A stretch of DNA of 64,000 bases from Gautieria morchelliformis (GCA_015179125.1 WHVA01000196.1:62001-126000); one strand, 5' to 3'. Positions 1 to 11,689 are shown, numbered from the stretch's first letter. The notes: generated by a model from the letters alone, not told the origin. Program-made: numbers and translations.

Positions 1-187
1 ATGAGAGAGTATTAGACTACAAGATAGAATAACAGATACTTGGATAGATACTTCTAATAGATATGAGTAGGAGTATTAGTATGAATAGTTATAATGAGAG
101 AGTATTAGAGTACAATATGAAGTAACAGTACTTGTCTAGATATTTGTAATATATATGAGAAGGAGTATTAATATGAATAGTTATAAT
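1..187. repeat. AT-rich tandem repeat, two copies of ~93 bp
   Basis: The unit beginning ATGAGAGAGTATTAGA at position 1 restarts at 94, and the closing block GAGTATTARTATGAATAG recurs near 71 and 163, giving a period of about 93 bp with scattered substitutions. The region is strongly AT-rich and has no credible reading frame. The array may continue to the left of the window. Confidence 0.75.
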
Positions 188-685
188 GATATAGTGTATA
201 TTAAAAGTGGGTATAAAAAAGATGCGTAAAAATAAGAAGAGGTGTTCTCGTTGGTGGAGCTGCTGCTCAGGGAGGGACAAAAGTAAATTTATTTATATCC
301 CAACAATAAAATTGCCATATACTTTAACCCTCTTCTTTTCTATAATCTGAGAATAAAATGGGTGAAGCTACATGTAATAAAAAGTTGTGAGCATCCGCCC
401 TATGATAGTCAGTCATTGCAGCTACCTTGGTGGTGCCCTCATTCTCCTGTGTGTGTATTATTCTGCCTGTGTAAGTACTCAATGGCAAAGCAGCAAGCAT
501 GACAAGTATGATCTGGGTGTCGAGATCCAAGGGGCCTCAGGTCTATTGTTGTTAGTTGAGCAGGGGCCAGTCATTGGTTGTGTGAGTGTTGTGAGTGTTG
601 TGATGTTTGTCTTTCTTGGCATGTCTAGGGTGTTATCTCCAAAGGGGCCAGGATTGAGTGCTCAGCCTTAGCTTACATGCTTAAC
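188..685. other. Non-coding flank of LINE-A
   Basis: No gene is seen. Positions 268-283 hold a block (CAGGGAGGGACAAAAG) whose core GGAGGGACAAAAG recurs near 10219 in another AT-rich island. In both places it is followed by an AT-rich stretch containing ATATCCCAA, so the two islands may be related. Short open frames here have no family resemblance. Confidence 0.4.
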
Positions 686-842
686 CCCCGGGGTGGAAAA
701 ACTTTCTCATGCGTACCACCACCACAAAAATACTCCATAAACATTTTCTCAAACACACTACTCATATATACCAGTGTAGCGTACTGCTGACGGCAGCCAG
801 CAGTACAACCAAAGCTTACAAAAGGAAGCAAAACAAAAAACG

Positions 843-2537
843 ATGCCGCCGAGCGTCGACACCCAAATGCCCACCACATCACAGAGTTGGACGAGATTGG
901 GCAACCAACACCCTCCCAGCAGCAGAACTAGACTAGAACTCCTAACGGAACCGACGGCAGCAGTGCACACCAGAGAACAGGTGAGAAGTTACCTAGACAA
1001 GCACGGCTATCTAGCAAAGGATGACCAGCTGTCAGCGGAACAGCTAAGTTACTCTCTGCTCTCACTTGTGCACAATGCTACTGGAAAGACACTCACTACA
1101 GGAGGGAGTGAGAGCGGTGGGGATTTTGATGATGGAAGAGGTGGCGAAGAACGTAGCGGCAGCAGTCCTGCGACAGGTCGAACGAAGCCTCAACCCGATA
1201 ATAGAACAAATTGGAACGGTGACAGACACAGCGAGAGACACGGCTGCAGTAGCCAAGCAGACAGCTGAGGAAGCCAACAACCTCATACAGCACATTGGCA
1301 GCATAGATTGGCGGGGACAGGGAAGGACAGACAGTGGGACGGGGGGAATGAATTATGCAGCAGCACTTAAGGGAACCATGCCCTTGTCACACCCGAACAA
1401 CCTAGCAAAAGCAAAGGCAAGAGAACGTCAGATACTAATAGACAGGGACCCACAAGGAGAGCAAGACACGCTCAAAGACTTGACGGAGCAGGAGTTGGTC
1501 ACGAAGGCGAACGAGGCCATAGATCAGCTAGGGGAGGACCACGACCTAAACGATATAGTATTCATCGGCGCCAAGAGATTGGCAAATGGCAGTATAATAC
1601 TTGAGCTAGACACTGCAGAAGCAGCGAAATGGGTCCAGGCAAATAGGAGAATGTTCCTCAGCAAGTTCAGTGGCACAGCGGTGATAAAGGACAGGGCATT
1701 ATCGGTGATAGTAGAATATGTCCCCTTGAGTCCCTTTCAGAGCTCAGGAAGATAGAGCGAGACTCCAGACTACCGGCCGACTCCCTTCTGGCAACCTGCT
1801 GGATAAAACCAATCCACAGAACAACCACGGGATAAAGATCAGCGCATATAATAGCAAAGTTCGCCAGCACAGAATCAGCAAACCAAAGCATCAGGGACAG
1901 GATAATTATAGCAGGAAAACGCACATGGGCGAGAAGACTAAAAAGAGAACCGAGGCGCTGCCTCAAGTGCCAGAGATATAACGCGTGGCATGTCACCGCA
2001 GAGTGCGACAGTGCAGACAAGTGCGGCACATGTGGGGGAAAGCATAGAACGGAAGAATGTGAGGAAACCTACCCGAGCAAATTCAAGTGCGTCAATTGCG
2101 ACACACATGGGCACACCTCGTGGGACAGAACATGCCCGAAGTTCATAGAAGCATGTCTGGCAATAGAGAAAACTGACCCAGAGCATACGTACAAGTATTT
2201 CCCTAACGAGGACCCATGGACGTGGGAACAACAGGTGGCCCAGGATGAGGTGGAGGATGCAGGAGACATCTTCAGAAGAGTCGGCGCACAATTAGACAGG
2301 AGAAGATGGGAGGCAGAGACAGACACAAGGGAGGGTGGAGGATGGAATGAGAATGGGAGGAGCGAGCGGGGAGGAAGGAGAGCGGTGAACCCTAAGATAG
2401 GCCACAGAGACCAAGGGTGGACAGTGAGAGAGGAAGGGGAGATTCAACAAAGGTGCCTGGATGAATACGACTTTGCAACCGACCGAGAGCAGACGCAAAC
2501 AAGAGAGCACATTGGCAATAACCCACACCGCGAATGA
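843..2537 (+). pseudogene. LINE-A ORF1 (gag-like nucleic-acid-binding protein), frameshifted
   Basis: Translation begins at MPPSVDTQ, paralleling MPPTSDPH in LINE-B ORF1. A helical N-terminal region follows, then a stretch with NLAKAKARERQ and IDRDPQ, also shared with LINE-B. Near 1960-2130 there are three retroviral-type knuckles: CLKCQRYNAWHVTAEC, CGTCGGKHRTEEC and CVNCDTHGHTSWDRTC. The protein presumably binds element RNA as an RNP. The frame shifts near 1090 and again near 1740, and a stop lies near 1830, so no full protein can be made. Its TGA stop overlaps the ORF2 start as ATGA. Confidence 0.85.
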
Positions 2538-5083
2538 ACAAAGAAAACAAGCAACTAAAAAACTTGAAGATTCGACAACAGAATGTCAACAAATCACTCA
2601 CTGCCACGGCCGATTTACTAGCTAAGTGCACACCGAACTGTTATGATATCATAGCGATACAGGAACCCTATATTGATTTTTTGGGCAATTCCAGGGCCAC
2701 AAGCAACTGGCACTCGATATACCCAAAAACCCATTATCAAGAAAAAGAGGAGAGAACAAGATCGATGATACTGGTCAATAAGAAGATAGCCACAAGTGCA
2801 TGGGGAGCAGTGGATGTAGGGTCGCCAGATGTAACAGGAATGGAGATAAAGACAAATATGGGTAACGTACTTCTCCTAAACCTATACTGCGATTGCGCGC
2901 ACTCGGATAGTTTAAGAATCATGCAGAAATTCCTACAGGACAGAGCGGCAGGGAGCAGAATCCGACAACACGACGTAGAGGGCATTGTCTGGGTTGGCGA
3001 CTTCAATAGGCACCACCCTTTGTGGGATGAATTGTGAAACACGCACCTGTTCATGAGAGCCAACTTAGATGTGGCACAAGTGCTTCTGGATGCAGTGGCG
3101 GAGGATGACCTAAGGAGTGCCTACACTCAGAGCGATGGCCACGGGAAACCTCACTTGCATGGATAACGTGTTCATCTCTGCCTGCCTAGCCGAGAGCCTA
3201 GCCAGTTGCAGACCAGTACCAAAGGAACAGCCGCCAAAAAGCGACCACTTCCCAATAGATACCGACCTCGACATAACCTTACAGGCAAGCACACAGCAGC
3301 CAAAACGGAACTACAGAGAGGTAGACTGGAAAGTATACAACGAGAAGCTTGAGACCAGGCTCAAAGCAGGCATCAATGCACCGACACCCCTCACCATGAA
3401 CCTGAATGCGCTTATAACCACCATAGCAGACACGACTGAGGAGATAGTTCCACAAAGCAAACAATCACCATACATGAAACGGTGGTGGTCACTGCAACTC
3501 ACTCGAACAAAAGTGGAAACGAGGCATTTAGGCAGGCGTTCATATGCGAGGCGAAATGACCTGTCAGATACAGCACACGAGGACTACAGGGTAGCAAGGA
3601 ATAACTACGCAGACTCCATTGAAAAATCAAAGAACGCCCATTGGGAAGACTTTCTAGATAACATCGACCAGAAAACAATCTGGACGGCGCACAAGTATGC
3701 CTCAGTGGAAGCTTCTGACGGGGGACGAACACGCATGCCAATGCTAACAGCAGCACAGCCAAACGGGACACACCTGGTGGCGAGAACAAATGAACAGAAA
3801 GCAGACATGCTGTTCAACACATTCTTTCCACAGCCAGAAGAGGGTTCCGAGCAGGTACCAACAGACTACGAGTACCCAAACCCTACCTTTGAGTACCAGC
3901 CAGTGACGGATGATCAAATACGGAGAGCAATAGGCAAACTAAACCCGTTTAAAGCTCCGGGACAAAGCGGTATTCCTAATGTTCTCATAATACAGTGCAC
4001 TGACACTTTGTTGCCATACATAGGACCGCTATTCCGTGCAACTTTCAAGCTCAAAACATATCCGCCAGAATGGAGGCACTCAATAACAAGAGTCCTTTGA
4101 AAACCAGGGAAAGCCAACTATACAGTGCCAGGGGCGTACAGACCTATTGCGCTCCTAGACACGATAGGAAAGGTCTTGTCAGCGTGTGTAGCGGAAGACC
4201 TGGTAAAAATGGCGGAGAAGCTCCACCTATTGCCAGACAACCACTTCGGCTGTAGACCCGGGCAGACAACGACTGATGCAATACACTACGTAGTAGTGGC
4301 GGCCAAGGACGTGTGGAGATGAGGAAGAGTCCTGGGGGTGCTATTCCTGGATATAAAGGGAGCTTTCCCGAGTATAATTCTGGACAGGCTTACCCATAAT
4401 ATGCGCAGAAGGGGAGTCCCGCCCAAATATACAGATTGGATAAGAAGAAAGGTCGGAGGGTGACTCACCTTGGTCAGTTTCGACGACTTCAGAACACCTT
4501 CGAGGCCAATAGGTCGGGGAATGGACCAAGGATGTCTGCTCTCAGCGATAGCCTACCAGTTTTATAACAGAGACCTGATAGAAAGGACCTGCCGGGAGAA
4601 TGGGGAAGACTGCGTAGGGTTTTGTATGGGATCCTGCTTTGCTGGTCAAATAGGAGAAATTCCATGTATTTTCGATATAGTGACCTTAAAATATAGCATA
4701 CAGGCTTTGCTATCATTGGGGATGATCTATTTAAACTTCCTCTAATTTCCTATCATTTTTTCGCCATTTTTAACGAAGTCCTTGGCCCAAAACACTTCTA
4801 TTCTGTTGCAGCAGAGTTATGAATCCACATGTATCCACAACTATGCTTATTCAAACTCCGACGCGCGCGCGCCCGAACTCGAGCCTGTGGACACTTACGC
4901 GCCCACAAACTCTGGCCAACCTACCGGTTCAGACTCAGCACTCTGGAAATAGCAATTTATTCCCAAGCCTCCACAACACAGTTTGTGCAATACAAACTCA
5001 GCCCAACCTATGCTACCATAGCAACAAGGCTATGCTAGGCTGTGCGGTGCCATGACTACACTCCTAAAATAGAATTAGGGTCA

Positions 5084-5620
5084 TGACTCACTGCCAAGCT
5101 GGAGTATTATTGGTCCAAAGTCTTGTGACTTGGGAAATGACTCCTGCATGACTCAGAGCCTGGCTCGGCATATGACTCATGCTTGGACTCTGGCATATCA
5201 TTGGCTGAGAGGCCTCTTACCAATGAAAGGCTGTGTTGAGCTAATCCTCTTTAAGAATAAGGGTGTATCTTATTCTTAGACGTGACTCATGCCTGACTCA
5301 CTACCCCATTTCTGCATGACTCACCCCCTAATCGTGGGCTGCGATTGGTCAACACGAGTTCTGATTCATTACCCTTTTTCACTCTGACTCACTACCCCAT
5401 TTCTGCATGACTCAGTGCATGACTCACTCCCTAATCATGAACCGCGATTGGCCAACACATGCTCTGACTTACTACCCTTTTTCTCTCTGACTCACTACCC
5501 CATTTCTGTGTGACTCAGTGCATGACTCACACCCTATTCGTGGACTGTGATTGGCCAACACATGCTCTGACTCACAACCCTCTTTCTCAATGACTCACAA
5601 CCCTATTTCTTTGTGACTCA
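5084..5620 (+). promoter_or_regulatory. Cluster of 15 TGACTCA (AP-1/Gcn4-type) sites with inverted CCAAT boxes
   Basis: Fifteen exact TGACTCA heptamers were counted by eye in 537 bp, plus near-misses such as TGACTCC and TGACTTA. They sit in imperfect repeats with ACTACCCCATTTCT and about five ATTGG boxes. The heptamer is the established binding site of Gcn4/AP-1 bZIP factors. The cluster ends about 30 bp before the TATAAAAGG at 5651, so it is placed as an upstream activating region of LTR beta. Confidence 0.75.
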
Positions 5621-5650
5621 TTCTAGTCTATTAATAGATAGTAGATACAA

Positions 5651-5659
5651 TATAAAAGG
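5651..5659 (+). promoter_or_regulatory. TATA box of LTR beta
   Basis: TATAAAAGG lies just downstream of the TGACTCA cluster and about 640 bp before the LTR end. This is the usual order U3 enhancer, TATA, R/U5. Confidence 0.6.
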
Positions 5660-7199
5660 AGGCCTTACTGCCCACCTTTCATCAGCCAATACATCATCAT
5701 CTACTATCCACGTACCTCGTGTGACTTGGCAAGCTTGCACAGCTTACTAAGCTGCTAACCCCAGCTAGGGTTATTACAATTACTTAGTGTATTAATTCTC
5801 AGTTAAGTAGTTGCGTTTCTACTCAGCCACCCGGACTAACACTCCAGGTGAAATTCTGCAGAGTGAGTCTGACAATCGATTTCCTTGTCAATTAGCTCTC
5901 CAATACCCGAGACGAACTGATCAGTGACTTTCACAAGTCACTTCTTAAACCCTAGTCGCTCGTTTATTGCAGTGCATTGACGTTAATCGGGTCAGTCCAC
6001 TTACAAACTCTCCTGTGAAGCCATTCCTATCTTTTTGGAATACTTGGACCCCGATAGTCGTCCTTGAACCTACAGACTTTTAGTTTATTGTTCAGTGCTG
6101 CCAAGAAACGTATTGCCTTCCATCTGTATTAACTTGGACTAGTTTTTACGCGGATTGCAACCAAGGTACAAATATTAAATTATTTCCGGAGTTGTGCTGC
6201 AGCATTGTTTAATATTCTTTGAGTTTCGTATACAACACGTTCTGATAGACCAAAGTGTTAGCTCTGACACCAAAGTCTTGAAGGGTTCCAAAACAGGTTT
6301 GTAGATGACACGACAATAGTGGCTGAAGGGAAAGACCTCCAGGAAGCTTTTGGAAAGCTGACCGACATAATGACCAGACCCGAGGGCGCATGCAGCTGGG
6401 CCACGACGCACGACTGCCAGTTCACTCTGGAAAAGTTCCGCTTAATGGGGCTCACCAGGAGTCAGGAGAAAGACCCAGACAGGCTGAACAAGACCAGGCC
6501 AATTACAAGGCCAACGATAAAGATCGGACAGAACACCATAAGGCCCACAGCAACGCACAAGCTTTTGGGAGTAGTCATAGATCAGGAACTGAGGTTTAAG
6601 GAATACATCAACTATGCGCTCAGGAAGGGGGAAGCGTACATCAGGCAGTACAGGAGACTCACAAAACCAACGAAGGGTATAACAGCTAAGCATATGAGAA
6701 ATTATTATCTAACAGTGGCAGTACCTAGAGTATTATACGCGGCTGACATCTTTCTTATTCCAGACACCGGAAAGGGAAAGGGAACCAAAGGTCATATAAA
6801 CAAGCTGGTGCAAATACAGAGGCAAGCGGCACTAGATATAACAGGGGCTCTCAGAACCACAGCGACCGACACCCTAGACGTGCATGCCAACCTGCTCCCC
6901 TTCCCACAGTTGGTCTCTAAAATAGTACACAGGGCCACGGCACGACTCACATGCCTACCGCGCACACACCCGTTAGCAGCCAGAGTCAAAAGGGCAGCCA
7001 AAAGATATGTAAAAAGGCACCGCTCACCGCTCCATGAAATAATGCATGCTTACGGTCTTCAGCCAGATAGAATGGAGAAGATAGAAACAGTGGTACACGG
7101 GCCCAAATGGGCCCCGGCATTTCGCATAAGAATTCCACACAACAAGGAGTGGGCAATGGAGGAAATAGCGGTGGAAGAAACAGGTGTTGTTAAAGTTTT

Positions 7200-7290
7200 T
7201 TTACATTAAAAACACTAAAACATTTTGCAATATCTTTACAGTTTTTTGAACAGTTTTTCAGACCAGAAAATGTTTATATGCCTCCAGTGA
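7200..7290 (+). other. AT-rich patch replacing the start of the LINE-A RNase H domain
   Basis: The coding frame ends after VEETGV, and about 90 AT-rich bases follow before the frame resumes at EQEHTVFEAEL. The first RNase H strand with its catalytic Asp (expected before this point) is absent. The patch has no clear target duplication, so a deletion with filler DNA is as likely as an insertion. Confidence 0.5.
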
Positions 7291-8330
7291 GAGCAGGAAC
7301 ATACGGTGTTCGAAGCAGAGTTGGTAGGAGCAGCTATCGTGGCCAAGATGCTATACGCGGAGAGAGGAGAAAGGTACACGATAGCCATGGACAATCAGGC
7401 TGGAATCCAGACAACAGGAAGAGAAAAAGCAATACCTGGACAATACTTGGTCAATGCGCTCCATAGACAAGCCCAAGGCATTGCGGAATGCCGACCAGAG
7501 ACACAGCTGGTTATGAGATGGGTACCTGGACATGAAGGAATAAATGGAAATGAGAGGGTGGACGAGGAAGCCAAAAGAGCAGCGAGGGGAGAATCCAGCG
7601 AAGAACAGGAAATACCAATCGAGTGTCGAGGGCTGCTATCAATTAGCAGGGCGGCCAAAGTCCAGAGGCAAAACACAGAGCTGAAGAGAGAGGCAAAGGC
7701 CATCTTCGCCAAATCGCCAAGAGCACAGTTCACTCTAGAAATCGACCCCTCCATGCCATCAGCAGCATTTTCAAAGATCACAAGAAACATGCCTCGCCGG
7801 CATGCAAGCCTACTCGTACAGCTCAGAACAGGCCACGTGGCGCTCAACAAATATCTGTACAAGATAGGAAAGGTAGACTCACCGACATGCCCTGCGTGTG
7901 GGAGAGCGGATGAGACAGTCCACCATTACCTGTTCCGATGCCCGGCCTATGACAAGCAAAGAGAAAAGCTCACAAAGAAACTAAGAGGAGGGGCAAGATC
8001 AATAAAGGTGCTACTGGGAGGACGCAAGGCTCTGACACATCTATTCAGATATGTACATTACACGAAGAGGTTCTAAAAACCATACGGAGACCTGGCGCTA
8101 CCAGTGGGAAAAGAGAGCGGTAGAGGGAAAGGACAGCGAAAGAGGAAGAGGAAATGAGTGAGACGAGAAACCAACCATGCCCTCGCCAAACCAGGCACGG
8201 ACAAGCTCGGGGCCTCACCCCTTGAGCATAAGCAGAGACAGAGAGAAAGGAGAGAAGGTGGTCAAGTAAACAGAAAATGTACTTAGTGTCTTACATAGGG
8301 CGAGGCCCCAAAAGACATAAAGCATGGATT

Positions 8331-8357
8331 ATAAAAAAATAAAAATAAAAATAAAAA
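8331..8357 (+). other. LINE-A 3' A-rich tail
   Basis: A run of A with T interruptions (AAAAAATAAAAATAAAAATA pattern) directly abuts the downstream copy of the target duplication. This is the standard 3' end of target-primed reverse transcription. Confidence 0.8.
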
Positions 8358-8364
8358 CCCCGGG

Positions 8365-8392
8365 GTGGGCTTACCACTAAGCTACCGTGGCG
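8365..8392 (-). other. tRNA-like fragment (A-box and D-arm) at the LINE-A target
   Basis: On the minus strand the sequence GCCACGGTAGCTTAGTGGTA is followed by AAGC. It contains an A-box-like TAGCTTAGTGG, and a GCTT/AAGC D stem can form. No matching anticodon stem or T arm is found when the flanks are rejoined without LINE-A. It may be a tRNA relic or a tRNA-derived SINE head, but it is not a functional tRNA. Confidence 0.3.
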
Positions 8393-10412
8393 CCTGTGGG
8401 GTAGATGTATCTTGAACACTAGTAGTCATCACTACCTTAGTATAAGTAGCTACCAACCAATGTACAATACAGACAGACAGAAAATAACTGTACTCACCCC
8501 AAGGATCACTGTATGTGCATTTGATCACTACAGGTCCTAGTTCTCGACCAATTTCCTTAGTTCATCATTGAGAGTCTACTATTACTGTTTACTCTACACT
8601 GCCCCAGAAGCAAAAGCTCTGCAGCCATTGATACTCTGACCTTAACTGTTTTATCCTCAAACCAGTCATGTGACTGACAGCCTCATGTGCTGCCAGACAC
8701 ACCAGGATGAGCTTAGTCAGCCTGCATACATTCCATGTTTCAGCGTCTGCAAGGCAGCACTCATATCCTGAGTGCAGATTAACACATCCATTCTCTTAAT
8801 CTAATAGGATTGCAACACGGATGAGCATGCAATAATATAAAGTAGTGGAGAATCAAAATACTTATGAAAAAAAAAGCAGTGACATGTATCGAGACCATGG
8901 TGGACAAGCAGCCTGGTCTCTGCATAGGTGGATGTTCAGATTGACAATAATGTATATTCTTCTAGGATATATTAGATATCTTTTAAATATCAACCCTAAC
9001 CAGATTCATAGTCCATCATTTTGGTAAATTTGTATATTGTGGATATCCTAAAATTTTTGAAAGTTCTGATATTTTAAAAATATGTTTGTATGTGATGAAA
9101 CATGGTGTGTATTGAGACAACAGAGCAATTTCAGATAGGATTTGGATGACTATATCTTAGACATATATAGCAAATTTTTTAGATGTACAATGATAGAATG
9201 TAGAGGCAAGTATGGACCATATGAGTACATATTAGAAGTATATATGAAGCTTGTTAGATGTATGATGACAGAATGTAAAAGCAAGTATGGACAATAACTG
9301 TACTATATTATATATATGGTTGATAGATCTGATTAGAAGGTATTTTTAAAATAATATGCATGTAAAGTACAAAGATATATAACTATTGATGTTTTAGATG
9401 ATAGGGTACACACCTTTTCCTGGGGGCGCTGCAGACTGTAAGAAAGAACTTTAGGGCTAGGATTAAGCATGCCTTACAGGCTCTGGTAACTGTCTCAATT
9501 GTGATATATTTTATGAAACACAGATAGATTAGCTATATATACATATATATGATAACTATAAACATCCGTTATAGTCGACAGTAGTCAACAGAAGCAGTGA
9601 TTTTGCCAGGGACGGTGTTCATGGACATTGGAGATTGATCATGATAGGTAAAAGGATAATTCATCTGTCATTGGTACCTTTTGACTTTGCATTTTGTCCT
9701 GTACCTAAATTTCAGTACTTGTATAGTACTGCTTTTTAGTCCTTTGTGAAATAATTTTTTGGGGTCTAAATAGTCCATACTGTGTTTTATCTATAGTGCA
9801 AGCGGAACTTAAATATAGCACTCATTCTTTCTACAGTGGAAGAGGGTTGCTAGGGAGGTTATTCATAAAGTCTATGTACTACGAGATAAGAACCTACATA
9901 GTATATATTTCAAAACTACTATTTCTAATATATAAGAATATTATTATATCAGATTTATAGAGCAACACTAATACATATAAAACTTCTGTATGAGTATGTT
10001 CATCTGGGTTGAAAAGATACTTTAGAATATTATAGTAAGAGACTGAAGATTGATAGACAGTTAGAATAGATAAAGGGGGGATATACAATATAGAATATAT
10101 ATATAATATGATATGTATGGCAGGGTATAGTACTAATTATATAGTAACACCAATATGGATTATATTAAAAGTTAGTAGAAACCCAAATATATGGATTTCT
10201 CATCGGCTGAGCCGCCACTTGGGGAGGGACAAAAGAAGAATGATTTATTTCTGTTTTATAAAATGTAAAATATACTTTCTATTCATATCCCAATTATGAG
10301 CTTTTCTTTATATTATGAGTTAAAAGTAGAATGAAAATACATACACGTCCTAGAAAGATATGATCACCCTCCTAGGGGAGACAGGTGTGTAGTGGTTTTG
10401 AGTCAACCAAAG
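8393..10412. other. AT-rich intergenic region without genes
   Basis: About 2 kb becoming very AT-rich after 8840, with TA-rich runs such as TATATATACATATATAT. No frame resembles a known family. Near 10195-10300 the GGAGGGACAAAAG block shared with the left edge of the window appears. Nothing else could be identified. Confidence 0.5.
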
Positions 10413-11442
10413 TGTCATGACCCATCTATTTCCCTTGCCTCGCTGTCTCTATCTTCCCCCTCACCGCTCCTCCTGGCAGTTCACCCAAGTTTGCCCTTCC
10501 CTTCCACCACTCCTCTTTGATATTCGTTCTATTCACTCTTCGCCCCATTCGCCGAATGGCCATTTGCTGGTTGCATCATTCGCCAGCAGGTATGCCATCA
10601 AACAGGATTGACATCCTCTACATGGCGTAATGGTTCATCACTGGTCCCATCATCTTCCTGACCCAACCCCTTTAGGTGTTCATATGTCCGGAATGCATTT
10701 GGGGGGCATCCTACCCGTATAGCCTGTGGGATCAACCCAGCAGACGAAGAGTCTGTGCAGGGTAGCATGTATACTGGTCCCAAGTTGTGTTTTTTTACAT
10801 AAGAACCTTCCTTCCCTTCCCCCCCTGTCATTTCATGTTCACACTCCTCTTTCATTCTATTGTATATTTGTTTCATCTATTTGTATCATGACTGCGCACC
10901 CCTATCCAACCCTGACTCCAGACGGCCTCTTTCCTATTTGCTGATATCATATGAGCATTCAATATAAGTAGTTTACATTGGCATGTATATTCCCCAGTTC
11001 AATTATCATAGGTCTATCTTGTGCAAAACTTGACCTCACTGTGATCATCATCTTGACCCCTCTCCTATAGATTCCTATTTTCTACCAGAGGAGGACTTAA
11101 GCACCACTGGTGAGTTTTCGTACTTTACGTTCATTACCTTAGTCTCCATATTATTATCTGCGCTGTCGGCGAAGGGCTCCAAAGGAGCGCCTTCACCGGC
11201 GAAAAGATTGTTGCTACTTAAACAACCTTTCCATGACACCTTGCATGTTACATCGTCAAGTGCCATGGGCTACTTCGCTATGACTGTAGATAGGGCGATC
11301 TCCGTTTGGGCAGCCCTCTTATCTTCTGAACATTTATTGGTTCACCTTATTTGCCGAACAGCACATCTCTTCGCACAAGTTATTCGGGCATTTGCTGTGT
11401 TCACTAATACACGATATTAACGCCTAAAAACCAATCTTGATA
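10413..11442 (-). mobile_element. Solo LTR, family alpha (short copy), target duplication CAAAG
   Basis: Read on the minus strand it starts TATCAAGATTGG (TGTCAAGATTGG in sister copies) and ends GGGTCATGACA. It is flanked by CAAAG at 10408-10412 and 11443-11447. It matches the copies at 38557, 45376 and 62827 over most of its length but is about 240 bp shorter. It has no coding capacity. TG/CA-like ends and a 5-bp duplication mark it as a solo LTR; orientation is relative to the other copies only. Confidence 0.8.
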
Positions 11443-11689
11443 CAAAGCTGAGCTCATCAGGGGGATACCATTAAGTACCCTGATAAATGTATTCAAGTCA
11501 CTTCTTATACATTTGTTTGATATGATTCTTTGTTCTAGTTTTGCTTGCTGCTGGGTGACACTGAATGGAAATGGGGTGCTACATACAAGCTGTGTTGAAA
11601 TCCTCATGAGTGAACTTGCAAGTGGTTGGTACATTTTTCTCAACACTGCTGGCCCCAGAAAAGGCCCTATGACCTCTCAGCTACCATCG

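Larger units (their letters stand above)
4623..6295 (+). mobile_element. Solo LTR, family beta (1.67 kb), 5-bp target duplication GGTTT
   Basis: The insert begins TGTATGGGATCC and ends TTCCAAAACA (TGT...ACA ends) and is flanked by GGTTT at 4618-4622 and 6296-6300. Removing it rejoins LINE-A ORF2 as G-F-V-D-D. It has no coding capacity. A TATAAAAGG box lies at 5651, downstream of a dense cluster of TGACTCA sites, as expected for a U3 promoter, and about 640 bp of R/U5-like sequence follows. The structure fits a solo LTR left by LTR-LTR recombination. No internal region of this family is seen in the window. Confidence 0.8.
2534..8076 (+). pseudogene. LINE-A ORF2 (endonuclease, reverse transcriptase, RNase H), interrupted
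   Basis: The endonuclease domain (2534-3300) shows RQQNVNKS, IQEPYIDF, WVGDFNRHHPLWDE and SDHFPID. The reverse transcriptase (about 3900-6500) shows NPFKAPGQSGIPN, YRPIALLDTIGKV, LFLDIKGAFPS and DQGCLLS. The catalytic FVDD is split: GF lies before, and VDDTTIV after, the LTR at 4623-6295. RNase H resumes at 7299 (EHTVFEAELVGA, MDNQAG, WVPGHEGINGNE), and the C-terminal finger is CPACGRADETVHHYLFRC. Stops are at 3035, 4098, 4320 and 4461, with a frameshift near 3113. The first three align with Arg or near-Arg positions in LINE-B, consistent with CGA to TGA decay. The start of RNase H is missing (7190-7290). Confidence 0.9.
697..8357 (+). mobile_element. LINE-A: full-length two-ORF non-LTR retrotransposon, inactivated
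   Basis: The element starts at AAAAACTTTCTCATGC, matching the start of LINE-B near 50675, and ends in an A-rich tail (8331-8357). It is flanked by an 11-bp target duplication CCCCGGGGTGG at 686-696 and 8358-8368. It carries a gag-like ORF1 with zinc knuckles and an ORF2 with apurinic-type endonuclease, reverse transcriptase, RNase H and a C-terminal Cys/His finger, the layout of fungal Tad-like LINEs. Frameshifts, in-frame stops, a 1.67-kb LTR in the RT and a scrambled RNase H start show that it is dead. ORF2 is clearly homologous to LINE-B. Confidence 0.9.

Noticed and set aside
4623..6295. Intron in the LINE-A reverse transcriptase
   Set aside because: The ends are TGT...ACA with a duplicated GGTTT, not GT...AG, and a 1.67-kb intron would be unlike others here.
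8365..8392. tRNA gene
   Set aside because: A D-arm and A-box can be drawn, but no anticodon stem, T arm or 3' acceptor strand pairs with it, even after LINE-A is removed.
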